DNA of 64,000 nucleotides, taken from positions 496,001 through 560,000 of the forward strand of contig JADCRB010000067.1 in the NCBI GenBank assembly GCA_021464245.1, given 5' to 3'. Below are positions 9,112 through 23,786 of this stretch, in pieces (the first letter of the stretch is position 1; every line of letters starts with the position of its first letter). The notes under the pieces are model-generated. The model saw nothing but the letters and a program-made list of their open reading frames with translations. It made no database searches and had not been told where the DNA came from. The position numbers and the translations under genes were made by a program. The stretch comes from Carallia brachiata (taxonomy: Eukaryota; Streptophyta; Magnoliopsida; Malpighiales; Rhizophoraceae).

Positions 9112-12100
9112 TTGTTACAGGTATAAAACTATTTGATAGATAATCTCAAATTATATTATGTTCAGTACTCATAAACACTAAATTAACTATGTGATCTGCG
9201 CAACAATTACCCTCTCTCCAGGTGTGCGTCAATGAGATCGAGTAATTATGTAAGAAATTTTTGCATTAGTTGTCGTCTTCCGAAACTTTTTTAAGGATCT
9301 TTTGAATTGCTAGAAATAATTAATTGATTCTAAGTTGAACCTAAAATCCTCGTGACAGCGCACATGCTTTTGCCCTCCAAATCAAACCTCAATTATTTCC
9401 TAGCTTTATGTAGGCCCAATTTTTTCTCCCTTCAATTCCTAAGCTTCTTTTCTTCAATTACAAATACTACTAAATAATACACCAAAAAAACGTCAAAATT
9501 TTCCGAGCCGCAAACCTCGCCGGAGTCTCGGCTAAGCAAACTAACATGGATTATGGATATATCACCTACTACGTCTAGACGCTCTCTCTTAATACAGATT
9601 TTGTGCGAGTTCATTGGCAGCTCAGGAGCATCAAATAAGACTCATAAGCTTGTCAATCACTTCTCATTAGCAATTAAGTATCCAGCATACTTTTATTTTT
9701 CCTTATAGAAATCAGTGATCAAATCTTGAATTTGAAATTAAAAATTCAATTGATTAACCCCTCGAACTTGTGATTACTGACAATTACCTAACATACTACA
9801 GACTTTTGTTTAAACAAGCCAAAATCACATTGATGCAAGCTTTTTAAGTCCGCCACGCCCTCTTTTTTTTTTTCATTTACTCTCCCTGGACAATTTTATT
9901 GATTTTGAGACTTAAATTTCATAGTGCTAACATACGATCTCTAATTCGGCCATTTCAATGCTCCCTTTGTTTTGTAGATGAACTCATCGGGTCGGTCTAT
10001 CACAAACAAACAATTGCACGATCCTTTAATTTCACGTGACTTGTAGATTTGTGAGCCAGCACTTGTTAATGACATATAATAGAGTCCTGTTATCTGGAGG
10101 AGACCCTTTGTTCGAAAAAAACATATTTCGTTTTGTTTTGAGTGGAGTTCCACAATTAAGGGACTGAAAATAAAATAAATGTGTCTATCTTCTGTCAAAG
10201 TTATCTGTTCGAGTAATGTTTCTCTATACAATATCCGTTGGTTAGATGAAGTGTACATCTCCACAGAGTGAAAGCTACGTCCTCACATGGGGGTGATTTT
10301 CAATTCCCTCTATTATATGGTTCTATTGTCCTGCTAGGCAAATTTTGGCCGCTGATTATGGATGCGGAGGCTGGGCAGAGCCGTTGGTCTAGTAATCGCG
10401 GAGACTGATCTACTCCTTTTTTTTCAAGGAAAATGGATCACGGGACAAAAGCAATCGTGAAGGTTTTTGTTAAGGCAGTTAGTACCCGCAGGCCTTTTAG
10501 TTAATCCATGCATTATTATTTTCTTAATTACAGGACCTCATTTAACAATTTGATTTCATATTTTATCATATGCAAGAAGATTTTGGAGTTTCGAATTCGG
10601 ATGGGTGGTTGTCTGGTTGAAAATTTTGAAGCTATGAAAGCTACTTGGCAACTTCTCTCATCCACCCAATACGTGGTGCGTGTTGCTCATAGCCATGTGG
10701 CAGTTCTTCATTCTGACATATAGATTCTCTCACTTGCACATGCAGTGTGTCCTTAATCGTTTATCTACATCAAGCCCATTTTGTCACATTCCGAAATTCA
10801 ACTGTCTAATTTAATTTTCCAGATTAAAATACAAAATTTCATCACGCTCTGCGATTTTATTTTCTCCGTCTCGATTCCAATCTAAAAAAAATTATCATAT
10901 ATAACTCTTTCACAAAAAATTATTGTAAATTAAAATTTAAAAGATAAGATGAAATTTATTTTATAAATTCTGATTAAATATACTCAAGTCTTTTAAATTA
11001 AAAATTCAAATTTTTATCGTTAAATGATCTCAAAAGAAAAAATCGTATCATTGAAGATATTTCTTCTTAACTTAATTTCAAGAATCGAATCTCAGTCCAT
11101 AAAAAGTAAAGCAGAATAATATAACAAATCTTCGGACTTAACTTTCTAACATCAAGCAAGGGAGTAACGTGAACAAAAATCACGAAATAGTACGTTCTCC
11201 AGGTGTGAAAAAGCGAATGTCGTTCTCTTACTTTTCAATTGATCATTGCGCTTTATTAGAGCGATTTGCACATAAAAACAAGTATGAATAAAACAGATAA
11301 CAATAACATCAAATTGAATCCGAGACAAGGGGGGCCCTACGACCCAACGTTCACCAATCGAAAATTTTCCTGACAATTTTCCTGACAATCTTAGCGAAAA
11401 AGTTTGTTTGGAATGAATGTGATCTAGAAAAAGCTCATGGACAGGGTTGTAGACATGAGAGCCACATTTTATCAACTTCAAGCCCCATGGGAGAATGGGT
11501 TGTTGTGTCTGGTATGATGTCCGTCTCTTTTAAGTTTTTAATCTTGAAATTGAGCTGCCAGATTCATGGCCTCCCAGCAGTCTGTTACATAAATCTATCA
11601 TTTTGGGGCCTGATTACTTTTAGTTATCGTAGGTGGTCTGTCTAGCATTGCAGAAAATCATGCGTATATTCTAATTACAATTTTCGCAGGAAAGCATTTT
11701 AACTTGGGTTCATATACTAAGGGCCTTCCGTGTGCACGAAATTCACATAATACAATGTATAGAAAAAGACCAAATATACGAAACTTAGTCATTGCTTCTC
11801 ACATAAAAGATATTTTGGCAATTCAAGTTCACGATTTTCAAATCACAATGAATTACCTTTACCATTACAACAAGACTTATCTTTCAATTATGCTATGTGT
11901 GTGTGTTGTGTGGGGCAAACAAATTGAAATCCCAAAAATAAAATTAAGATCACTCTCTCGCAACTTTTTTTATTTGGACCGGGATAATTTGACCTAATCG
12001 TCTGATCAGAGTCGACGAATAAGTGTTACAGTAAGTGAATTAACCATGTGTATAATAATTGTGATCAGATGGGATCGTATATAATGAGTGTTGTACCATG

Positions 12101-15100
12101 CGTAGAACGGTATAATGAAATTAAGAACATAAGTGGTAAGGTTTGATAAAACTTCTCGGGGAGTTAATCAAGGGAATGAACACATTCACAATATCATCAT
12201 TAACCTTCACGTGCCGTGAGCGTGATTCTTAAATCTCAATCAGGGTTAACTCTTTTCATATGCTATACATGATTTCAACATTTGGCGGTCCAAATTTTTA
12301 CCTAGATTTACGATGTTACTTTCTCTTTAATCAATTATGTTTGGAACATGTCCGGGAATTGAGGTCAAACCCGCACCATGATTGGATGCAATCCTCTATT
12401 ATTTCCCTTTAGGTGTTGGGAGATTCGATAATCTCTTTGAAATTTAAGAAGCCAAATCAAATAAAGTGACCAATAGAGATGTGATAATAATAGTACAGTA
12501 AAAAGCAAAACTAACTGGCTATAAGTAGTAAAGCAAATTTAATTAATCACATCTGATAGTTTATTTATTTTTTATTAAATTTAATTATTTAATAATTTAT
12601 ATTACTTTATTATTATTTTTGTAAAAAAAAAAGTTGCCCACGGTAAATTGTTGGCTTGCATTTGCATATTTTCAAATTTCAATCCAACATCATAAAATTA
12701 ACTGCTAATCAATAGATGGTTCAGAATTTCAAATCTCTAATGCTTTGATTGGGAGGGACGCGGAAGCGTGGGAAAATTGGGATCCAATTTTTTTCGCACA
12801 CATTTCCTATCAGAAAGATACGCTTATATTATCTGTGATTTGGTGAGGCTCACGCGTCTTTACAATAGTACTGTACAGCCACATGCTTGTACGGTCAAAA
12901 ATTAGAGGGGTATAACAGTCAACTTTTTTTTTAATAATCATTAACTAAAAATCAACAAATTAATATTTTTTAATAGTAAATTTGTAATATATTTGTAATA
13001 TTTCTAAAAAAAATTGTAATATATTTAAAATTTAACTTTTTAATAATCAATCAACTCTTGTCATTGAGCAATTGTAAAAAAAAAAAAAAAAGTTAAAGCA
13101 ACTGTCAATAACAAAATCTAAAATTAGATAAACTGACTCATAAAAAAAATTACAATTGATAAAATAATTCTAAATTATACATGTAATACTAATTATATAA
13201 TCTATTTAATAAAAAATTTATCTATTTTTATTTTAATTCAGCTATCTTATGGTAAATATCATTTTACTTATACCTTAATTATGCTTAAATAATCTCACTA
13301 ATTATACCTAGAAAAATAATTGCGTGGAAGTTACACCGCAGATGAGCGGCATGCCATGTAGAATGGGCAGATCAACTCATCACGTTGGGAGTCTCCAGTT
13401 ATTCTGGAGATGGGCTAGAGTTTTGGGCCCTGGTCCTCTAGGCTCGGGCCATCAGTTATTGTCCACGGCCGCACCCCTTAGCGGGAAAGGCCAGCACTTT
13501 GACCAATTTGTAACGGGTCCATTCCAGCTCGCTAATACATTTGGATAGGGGACTTGACAGAAAATTTGTGACAATTTTGCTAGGGGCCGATAATCCAATA
13601 TCCAATCTAAAACGACATCGTACCGTTCCTTTCATCGCCCGTCACGTAGATATTTCCGGAGTCCGCTACAGCCCTGACCGCCGCAGACGCTAGCAAACTT
13701 GCGGCTCGAAAGTTTCAATCATCGCGTCCAAGACGCTGGTCGCGAGTTATCTTCCAAGCCGACTTTGGTCCTCCCGAGATTTGATGGAACTAGAAGAAGA
13801 TTGGAGAAAGCCATGAACGCATAAAAATAAGGCGCGAAAGTTAATATATTACAATCAGTCATTTTATTCCTACAACAAGACGTTTAATTATTACAATAAA
13901 ATGTGAAAGTATATATATATATACATATTTTTTTTTTATAGAAACTAAGTATTAAGTCGTTCCTACATTTTATCTTTGCGCATCCATAAATTGGAGCCAA
14001 GGAGATTAACGCTGGGAAAACGACTGGCGGAGAATCGGTCTTGAATCGAAAGCGAAGTGATGGATGATCTGTCCAAGTGAATATATTCCTGGAACCGGTT
14101 GTGTTGAAATTTGTGTTGTAATCAACAAGGTCCAGCGAAATGGGTCAATGTAACCAGGAATGACGAATAATTTGGTTATTCATCGTCATACAGTCGAAGA
14201 CCAATCACAAAAGGAATCAGATTCGAAGGTGTGTATCCAAGAACAGAAGCATCAATGCTAACAAGTAGAAGATCAAATTAGCAATCCAAAAGCCTATGTT
14301 GGGGGCAACCAATAGAATCTATTGATTGCACCAAAAAATTAATTGAGACCAATACAAAAACTTATTTGATAAACCCTCTGAAATCCAACATTCGAGGACG
14401 CACGCGCACGCACGTTAACTAGAATTTGAAATTGTGTCAAAAAAAAAACTAGAATTTGAAATAACCATGGAATTGATAAACGAAATAGCATGAACAAAAT
14501 AGCCGTCGAAATAAGTAGTTTTACTGCTTTTTGTAATCTTCATGCAATATTATATAAGACAAGAGTGTAGTCAGATATTTGCTTTTAATCACACTTTTCT
14601 TCTCTTATATTTTGTACAGGTTTAACTCTTTCCTAATATAAAAAGAAAAAAAAAGAAAAAATGATAACTGGAGATAATTGTTGTGTTACTTGTACTTAAA
14701 GAATATTATTTAAATTATTTTGTCACATATTGATAATTCACATCAAAATTTAGGAATGATGACAAAAACAATCAAACTTTGATTCTAAATCTAACTAGGA
14801 TTTGCTTTATGATTTTTTTTTTCTCTATTCTGTTCAGTTATGTACTTAAGTAAGGTATGAGACATATTACTATAGATCCAATAAATTTAAGAATTCATAA
14901 AAAGAAAAACTCTTCATGATCCAAGTCTAATACTGGTAAGCACATATGCCTTTAGGACTATTTAAGACATTTGTGACAACATTTTTAGATCGATCGGACG
15001 TCATGTAAAGAAATCTCTTTCTTTTTGTTTTTTTGTTTTTACTTCATGATTCTTATTCATAGCACTCCTTAGAGACAGGAGCACCAAGAACAAAGGTCCA

Positions 15101-15266
15101 CAGCTCCCGTTATCAACTAATATATAATCTAGTAAACAATACAGACTATACAACATTGAAGATCTGCCACAGATTAAAAAACTCTACTACTCAAACCTAG
15201 CATAGCACTACAGCTAGGACCAACTAACAAGAAATGTGCATCGGTACATCATAGTTATGATTACTG
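9112..15266. other. Intergenic, no gene recognised
   Basis: AT-rich sequence with poly-A and poly-T runs. Open frames at 9941-10264, 11152-11481, 11704-11997 and 13324-13548 have no recognisable domain. A more GC-rich patch at about 13320-13810 could be remnant genic or promoter DNA, but I cannot assign it. No RNA genes seen. Confidence 0.5.
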
Positions 15267-15927
<661 letters not shown>

Positions 15928-17985
15928 AAAAGTATGCTGAGAAGGCTACAACTGCAAGGCCTGCCCCCACGGGCGACCCTTTTATAAAACGAAGTAAAAA
16001 AAGAAAAAAAATAAAATTTGTTGCAGCATTTTGCACGATGGTAGTTCATGTTCCCTAGATTATTTTTGGTCTATCATGTCCTGGCTATTGTGGGCTTTGA
16101 TTAAGTTTTTAGATATTAAGCTACTCATTTTTTATCCCATGCCTGCTTAATTACCATGCATGAACAAGCAATTTTTGCGCAGTGGCTTACGGCACCATCA
16201 AAATTGGAAATGATGTTCAAAGGCCACAAAAAGTTTGTGTGGAAGGCAGACTTGCATGTCTGGTATATTTAATTAGAAACTCAACATTCAACTTCTTTTA
16301 CCACATTAACGAGGCAATTCAAGCAATAGAAACGTCTAACCTTTGGGGTTAGCAGGTACTAATGGTATCCGGATGCCTCTAGCTCCGGATATTGATGATG
16401 GCTTGGTGCGGCACGGAAAGAATCACAATGTGCCATACTCGGGTTCAGCTTTAGCCGTGGGCGCTTTAAATTGAAGAGAATGTGGCAGACAAAATCAAGT
16501 AATTAAGCTTAATCTTTTAGCTATGGTTAAGAATGTTGGAGGTCCCCAAGTTGATTCTTGTTTCTCCCGTTGAACCTTTTTTTTTTTCCTTCTTAATTAA
16601 TATACAAAAATATCACCAATTTTATTTAAAATAATAAATTTAAAATTAATTTTAAAAAATAATAGTTTACCTTTCTTTAAATTTTTTTGTAATAAATATA
16701 TCATACAATAATTTTATATGAACAAAATTTGTCAGTTTCGATAATAAATTTATAAAAATAAGTCTGTTTCGATGATAAAATAATCAGATAAGTTAGTGTC
16801 ATGTTATCGAAATAAATAAAATTATATTTAAAAAATTTCATAATGTATTATATTTGTTAAAAAAATTCAAAAAAAAAATAATATTTTTTAAAATTAATGT
16901 TAGATTTATCAAATTTTTTTATATATTAACCCAACAAGTAAATCCTTCCGTCTTTCACATCACTCGGGATCACAATATAATTTCGGACCATTCCATATCT
17001 TTCAAAACTTTTAACAAATATATAACTATTGTTACTTCTCTTTCTTGGTCCAAAGTTGCACAAATTGTCTATGCATGACCAATCCACAGCGTTCACCTTT
17101 AAGAAAGACAATGTATTTTTATAAATAAATTATACAAACGTGCCAAAGTTTGTCGGATAGAACATTTATCAAAAAAAAAGATTTATTTTAAAAAGAACAT
17201 CTGATAGTAATAGATTTTTATGGGATAGGCAAGTTCTGATTTCTAAGTTAAACTATTGATCACGGTTTTTATCTGATTCCAACAATGATTGGATTAAATC
17301 TTTCCTCAATTACAGTTTAAATTTTAAATTGTAACTGTAAATCTCGAGTTAAACGTGTTTAAAATCAAGATCAGGTTTAAATAGTGAACTGCATTATAAA
17401 GAATATATTCTTACTTTTTATAAATCACAAACTCTGTGCTCTAGTTTCCAGTGGCCTGAACTTGGAATGTGTTTAAAAGAATATTTGGTAAAATTTATTT
17501 GTGAATAAAACATTTTGCTGTCAGAATAATTTGTCTACACAGTTCGCCACGTCAAAAATAGAACTAACACACATAACGCGGGCTTTTGGGCTAGAGCATC
17601 CATCTGGCCAATCTGTAGGACGCATCACGGCAGTAAAACATTAGATGGCCAGAAATTCCAGCCATATTTTCGACTATACTGTATTAATAAAATTATTAAT
17701 TTTTTAAATTAAAGTTTAAGAATATCATTAATTATATTTAAGATAATACTGAATATATTTAAATTTTAATTTAAAAAAAGAAAAAAAATAGAATAAGAGG
17801 AGATGTAGTTATGCTCTAAAATAAAATAAATAGAAGAGGTGTGAAAAAAAAAAAAAAAAGTGGAGGAGAAATAGAAAATGAAATAGCCGACGTGTCGTTT
17901 GCATTCTTCAAGCCCGATTCTCGATTCAGGAGGATACGAGGAAAAAGAACAACGAACAGAACAGCTTTGGCAGGTAAATCAAGCA
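15928..17985. other. Intergenic region upstream of the UfSP2 gene
   Basis: Mostly AT-rich with several homopolymer runs. 16180-16510 is less AT-rich but unassigned. The promoter of the downstream protease gene should lie in the last few hundred bases, but I see no clear TATA box. Confidence 0.45.
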
Positions 17986-20900
17986 ATGGAACCGGAGGAG
18001 GCGACCGAGAACGTCGTCAGAGTCTTGTGCCCTAAGCTGGTAGTAACCAGAAACGAACCGGGGCTCCAATGGCTTATTGGATCCCCTTTCCTCCCGCGTT
18101 TCACGATCGTCTCCACCTTCCGATGCATTCACACCTCAGACCGTTCTTCCTCCCCAGACTACACCAAAGAATCAGGTAAAATTTTTCTGTTTGTTTCCCG
18201 AGAAAATGCACATGATACATCTTACGACGAGTTTTTCACTCAACTCTTTCATTAAATTGTTCAGAAGAGCCCTGATAAAACAGTTGTTGGTTTCGCAGAG
18301 GATATTCGATCGCTGCTACTGAAAGGATTTGATGTTGTTGGAGCATTGATCGTTGGAAGCTCTGATCCTGAAGAAACTTCCGGGAGGCTGTGAACGCTGG
18401 TCGTCAATTGAGAAAGTTGCTTTCTGATGGAGGAAATTCGGGGAATGGAGACATGATTGGGGCGGCTGCGGATTCAAACACTGGTGATGTTCGGTTTTTT
18501 GTTTCTACAAGTGAAAAATCAACGAGCGTCGAGTCTGTTACCTCTGTTGTCTATGAAGATCAACCTGAGAAGTACATTTGGGAGAGAGGTTGTTTGCTTC
18601 GATGCGAGCTCCCGATTAAGTTTCCGGTCTATATTCCAGGGAAGAAACTGTCTGGTATGTCTAACTGTGGTGACTTATTTGCTTGTGTTTGTTAATTCTT
18701 TTGTTTGAATACGGGTAGGCTTTTTGTTTGTCCTAACTTTTCATGTCCTGATGGTGTGGGACTGTAAGCAGCGATTAGTATCTATTGCTTCCCAATTGAT
18801 TACACTTTGTTGAGTAATGGGTTTCAATGCGATGTAAAAGAAGAGGACAAATATATGGACAGCAGATAGATGTTCATGTGAGTCGGTATCTGTGAAAGAT
18901 CTGTATATGATAGAAGTGAGTGGGTAATTTATAAAAAAGAAGAAGAAAAAGATGGGAGTGGATAGTCAAGTCATTCAAATTGGAAGTTGGTGAGGAAAAA
19001 TTAACCACCTGCATGTGCAATGAGAGCTGCAAAATCACCCAGCAAGTAGCCAATGTTGTGTGGGATGGAGGCTGGTAAGATTGTAGTTTAAGGTGGTGCA
19101 GATGACAAAATCACGTGATTGTTGGAGATCTGAAAGTGAACATGTCATGAGGCTCGCTGAGGAAGATCCAGTGGTTAGGATGCAACGCTTTATGATGGAG
19201 TAAAATGTCAATTCCCAGATTACGTGCTACTTGATTGTCTATGTCCTTTGATATCTGTTTAGTTCTGTATGGGCCTTGAATTTATTATCTTTCAGTTCAT
19301 TACTAGTAAGTAATAGACACAAATAACTCGTGGAAAATTTAGGGGCACTGATTAACATGGATCCTATTGTTACCTCTCAGATGCGCAGAATATGTACCTT
19401 CGTGCAACTGAAGCAGTTGTTGCCAAGTTCACAGATCCGCAGGTGACCTATATGATGGAAAAGTTAAATGTATCTTCTTCAGAGGCAGCTCAAACCGCCA
19501 TTATCCGTGGTAGAGAATTGGATTTTAGTACAGATTTATGGAATATGAAGCTTGTGGATCAAGAAGGTGCTCTAAATTCCTATCCAGGAGCTTTGACATG
19601 TGCACAGTTCTGCTCAAAAGGGGTAACCGCTCCAGCAGCAATATCTGCAGAGGTATTGACCCCCTTCCTCTTCCCTTAGTTTTTGAAGAATACTTGTTGT
19701 GTGGAGAAATGTGGGAGCCTGAATGGTGATGGTTTTATCTTACAACAGTTTCATCTTCAACTGTCAGGAATGGCTAGAGCATTCAATTTTTGTTAAAATT
19801 TTATCTGCTTAGAATGCAGATATAATCCAAGTAAGAGTTATGCTGAATAGATCAGAAAAGTCTAAAACATTCACGGCACCCCTTGCAGAATATATTCCAG
19901 GTATTGGCTTCAGTGTCAAAATAATAATTGATACAGTTTTGCAGTATACCTCATGTCTTTAATCCTTTTAACGGAACATAACCTTGTGATGCAGCTTTGG
20001 AAGAAGTGAGACTTTTTGTTGTGGAATTTGAGCTGGAAGTTATCTGTTATGCGGCCAAAGATGTTCCGCTGATGCATGCAGTTTCGGGATTGATCATCCC
20101 CGGGTTAGTTGACCAGTTAAAATCAATGAGGAAAGCAGTTTTGCCAAACCTTTTAGCAACACACCCTCAGGTAAAAAGACCCTTATAATGTGTGTTAAAA
20201 GGGATAAAACACTTCCTTCGTGTATGAATTTATGAGTTATTCACCTTTTATCTTGTGAGAATTTACATATTATTGGCGGGAAATAAGTTTACCCTTTGAT
20301 TTGACTTATTTTCACTAGAGATTATCTATGTGGATATTTAGTCGCAGTTTTGGCTGTTATTGCAGTTACATACATACTACTTCAATCCGGCCGGGCTGTT
20401 GCATCCAATAAATGTCACATATGAACTCAATTATGGGGAGACAGAACTGAAACAAGGTAACTGCAAAACTCAAACTTTCTGCTCTCAGGTATAAGGTAGA
20501 ATGTGCTTGCTATAAGTGGGAAAGTGTAAAGGTTTGGCCGTACAATGAAATGATTCTTGGAGGGCTGTAAAACTGAGCTTTGTGAACCAATACAGAGTGT
20601 TCTGCCTTTCCCCTTTTCAAATTGGCACGCTTGAAGCAAATATGGGTTTTCTTTTGTTTTTGTAATCAAGCCATCTGGATGAACATGCTAATGAAGTGGC
20701 CTGCAAGCAGCTTATGTAGCAATTCATGAAAATCTTCATAGTTATCAGCATATTTGTTAGATGTCTTCTTGGTGCCTGTTGGTGGAGAAAAGGTTGTTGT
20801 TTTGGTTCATGGATGTATAGAGGGAAGAATCAAAGCAGAAAGTATATAGTTTGTTTCTGATGTTCGCTGATATTCAAGTTTATTGACTAGAACTTGCTTT

Positions 20901-22545
20901 ATGCAGTTGAGATCAGAAGATCTTTGCACCGGAGGCTTGGATTACCTTTTGATCGTCCCCTTTTAAGAATTGCTAATGCTCTGAATTTCAATACAACCAA
21001 AGATAATTTTGGAAACAACTCAAGGAGGAAAGGTAACTGTTCAGCTTCATATATAAAAAACTTATTGCAGTGGCCAGTGCAGGCATCTATCTTTTCGCCT
21101 TCATCTCTCACATATCATTTTTTTCTTTTATATTGTATGCACTAATTTGCTGTTTTCTATGGTAACATCAGGCACCCCATTGCTGAAAGATGTCCATACT
21201 GGGATACCTACTAGTGGGGGTTAGTTGCTGCTATTTCTTTTATTATTTGGTGCTGTCCAACAGCTCCCAAAGACTATGATCACTAAGTTGTATTCTTCAT
21301 GCAGTCTCAGGGGGCATCATCTCTCTGGTTCAAGGTTCTTATGAATACTATCATTATCTTCAGGATGGCTTTGATGATTCGGTAATGATAATTTCTGTCT
21401 CTCTCTCAAGGAATTCATATTTTATGATCTATCTATTTTGTTGGAGCTGAGCTTTGTGGTGTATGATTCAAATCAGACCAACGCTGTTGCTGCTGAAATT
21501 TTTGTGAACATGTTCTGTGCTTGTAATTCTAACTCTAGGTTTTCATTTATGCATGCCTTGCTAGGGCTGGGGTTGTGCTTACCGTTCATTACAGACTATC
21601 ATGTCATGGTTCAGACTCCAGCACTACACGTCTATTGATGTTCCTTCTCATAGGTATGTGGTTTTACCGCCTGAAACACGTGTCCATCTTTGCTGCATCA
21701 AATCTCATGTGTTATGTTCTTAGATAGCAAGCACTTTCTGTAGGGAAATACAGCAAACACTTGTAGAGATTGGTGATAAAGATCCTTCCTTTATTGGATC
21801 GCGTGAATGGATAGGTGCCATTGAGTTGAGCTTTGTTTTGGATAAACTTCTTGGTGTAAGTATGCGATTTTAAGTTGACATTTTACTGTGCTGAATATGA
21901 TTAAAATAACAGGTAAAATGTCGTTGTCAGTTGATGTTTTTGACAGGCTATGTTGCTATTATAACAGGTGAGTTGCAAAATAATTAATGTTATGTCAGGA
22001 GCTGAACTTCCTGAAAAATGCAGAGAGCTGGCCTTACACTTCGAAAGTCAAGGAACACCTATTATGATTGGTATGTAGATAAGTCTTTAATTAATTTATT
22101 TATGTATTGTTGTCCAATTGGTGTGTTAAATATTGCTGCTTCCAAATCCTACATGTATCAGAGTAAGGTAGTACTGAATATTACTCAAATAATCATTCAG
22201 TAATATTTGGCGTTTGGGTTTTGGGGTTTGCCTACAAGTCACCTTAGAATTCTATCAAGGCAGAGAGAAGATGGAGAAATTAGAAGATTGTTATCAGTCT
22301 CTTTGTAACAATGCAGGTGGTGGTGTCCTGGCGTATACCCTTTTGGGAGTCGTTTACAATGAAGTACTGGAGATTGTGGATTTCTTATACTTGATCCGCA
22401 TTATGCTGGCATCGATGAGCACAAGAAAATTGTAAATGGTGGATGGTGCGGATGGAAAAAGGCTGTTGACAGCAAGGGAAAGAATTTCTTCCTACATGAC
22501 AAGTTCTATAATCTTCTGCTGCCACAGAGGCCAAGCATGGTATAG
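17986..22545 (+). CDS. UFSP2: Ufm1-specific protease (UfSP2-like), 13 exons, two frameshifts
   Basis: Cysteine protease that matures the ubiquitin-like UFM1 and removes it from targets, usually ER-associated. Exons: 17986-18175, 18299-18654, 19381-19652, 19813-19900, 19995-20170, 20366-20456, 20907-21032, 21172-21219, 21305-21381, 21565-21653, 21744-21855, 21968-22070, 22317-22545, all GT-AG. The catalytic Cys is in GWGCAYRS at the start of exon 10. The Asp and His are in the DPH motif of the last exon (about 22392-22400), which also has [10 protein letters not shown] and [17 protein letters not shown]. Two single-base deletions break the frame: in exon 2 at about 18371-18380 (before [15 protein letters not shown]) and in exon 13 at about 22362-22368 (before [11 protein letters not shown]). 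Allowing for both, the length is 652 codons, close to the roughly 645 of Arabidopsis. ATG 17986 ([11 protein letters not shown]) was chosen by position before conserved sequence. Consensus error and recent pseudogene are both possible. Confidence 0.9.
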
Positions 22546-23132
22546 TAGGAAAGTCAGGTGACTGAAATTATCGTGTTGAAGTGTAAGAGAAAGCGGGCGT
22601 GCATGCGAGTGGGAGAGAGTGAGGGAGAACCAGATTTTAGTGGTGATGGTATCCCTTCATATGAAGAACAGACAAATCCCTAGCCAGGATTACAATGATT
22701 GAAGAGCATCAAATTGAGGAGAGGTCAGGTTCTTTGCTGTGATTTGGCTCCTGTTGATGATGATATTGCGATATTGGTTTCGAAAGGGATTTTTTTTTTT
22801 TTTTTGGGAGAAGGTTTCGAAAGGGATCTCAAATATGGCTTTTGTGTATGTTTGTTGATCTCAAATATCAAATATGATATTGCTCATTCTTGAATGAGCA
22901 ACAGTGCAAATTACTTTTTTGATAGATCAGGGGCATGACTGAACCGTTTGAAGTTACAAAAATTATGTGACGGTATATTTCCATTTTGATTATGAAATTA
23001 TGCTTGGAAGTCGGAATGCAAATGGGGTTTCAGTGGAAAAAAGAAACAAAATTTCGATTCATAAATTTGCTGAGCTAAAGCTAGCACTAAAACATAAGCT
23101 TGCAAATGGTTGTTAGAATGAATTGTGAGTGA
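22546..23132. other. 3' flank of UfSP2
   Basis: Contains presumed 3' untranslated sequence and a T-run at about 22791-22805. No other gene seen. Confidence 0.5.
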
Positions 23133-23140
23133 CCAACAAT

Positions 23141-23778
23141 TATAGGTGTCAAAACAGGTCATTAGGTCGGTTTGAGTTGGGTCACTTTGAGTTTGGGTCA
23201 TTTCGGGTCGGGTTATTTATGAGTCAAGTTATCTTTGGGTCATTTTGGGTCGGGTCACTTCGGGTTTGGATCGAATTCGGGTCAACCTACGGGTTAGCCA
23301 CATCATCAAAAATGATGACGTGACATTTTTATTAAAAAATTTTAAAAATTTCAAAAATTTTACTAAAAATTCCTAAAAATAAAAAAAAATCATATGATTG
23401 AAAAATAAATGAAAAAATTTCTTTTAAAACATTCTAAAAAATTACAATAAAATTTAAAACTGTATAAAAAATCTTAAAATATTCTAAAAAAAATTACAAT
23501 TAAGATTTATATTGAAAATAGTATAATCTATACTTTTTATAATATAAAATATGTTAAATTTTTTCATTTTATTTTTTTTTGTTCCCTTAAGAAAAAAAAA
23601 AATTTGGGTCGAACGGGTCGAGTTAGGGTTGAGTTGGGTTGGTTTGACCCAAAGATTTTCTGGTTATTTAGGATTCAAGTCATTTTGGGTTAGGTCATCT
23701 TTTAGGTTGGGTTCATGTTATATTTTTTTGGACGGATTCGGGTCAACCCACGGGTTGGGTCAGATTTTAACACATCTA
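23141..23778. mobile_element. Non-autonomous hAT-like MITE, 638 bp
   Basis: The same 8 bases, CCAACAAT, flank both ends (23133-23140 and 23779-23786), matching the target duplication size of hAT elements. Imperfect 15-base terminal inverted repeats agree at 11 positions: TATAGGTGTCAAAAC on the left and TAGATGTGTTAAAAT as the reverse complement of the right end. Both subterminal regions are full of GGGTCGGGT-type words in direct orientation, while the centre (23320-23590) is AT-rich. There is no transposase. Confidence 0.85.
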
Positions 23779-23786
23779 CCAACAAT

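Noticed and set aside
13324..13548. Small GC-rich open frame
   Set aside because: No domain, no splice partners and no conserved motif recognised.
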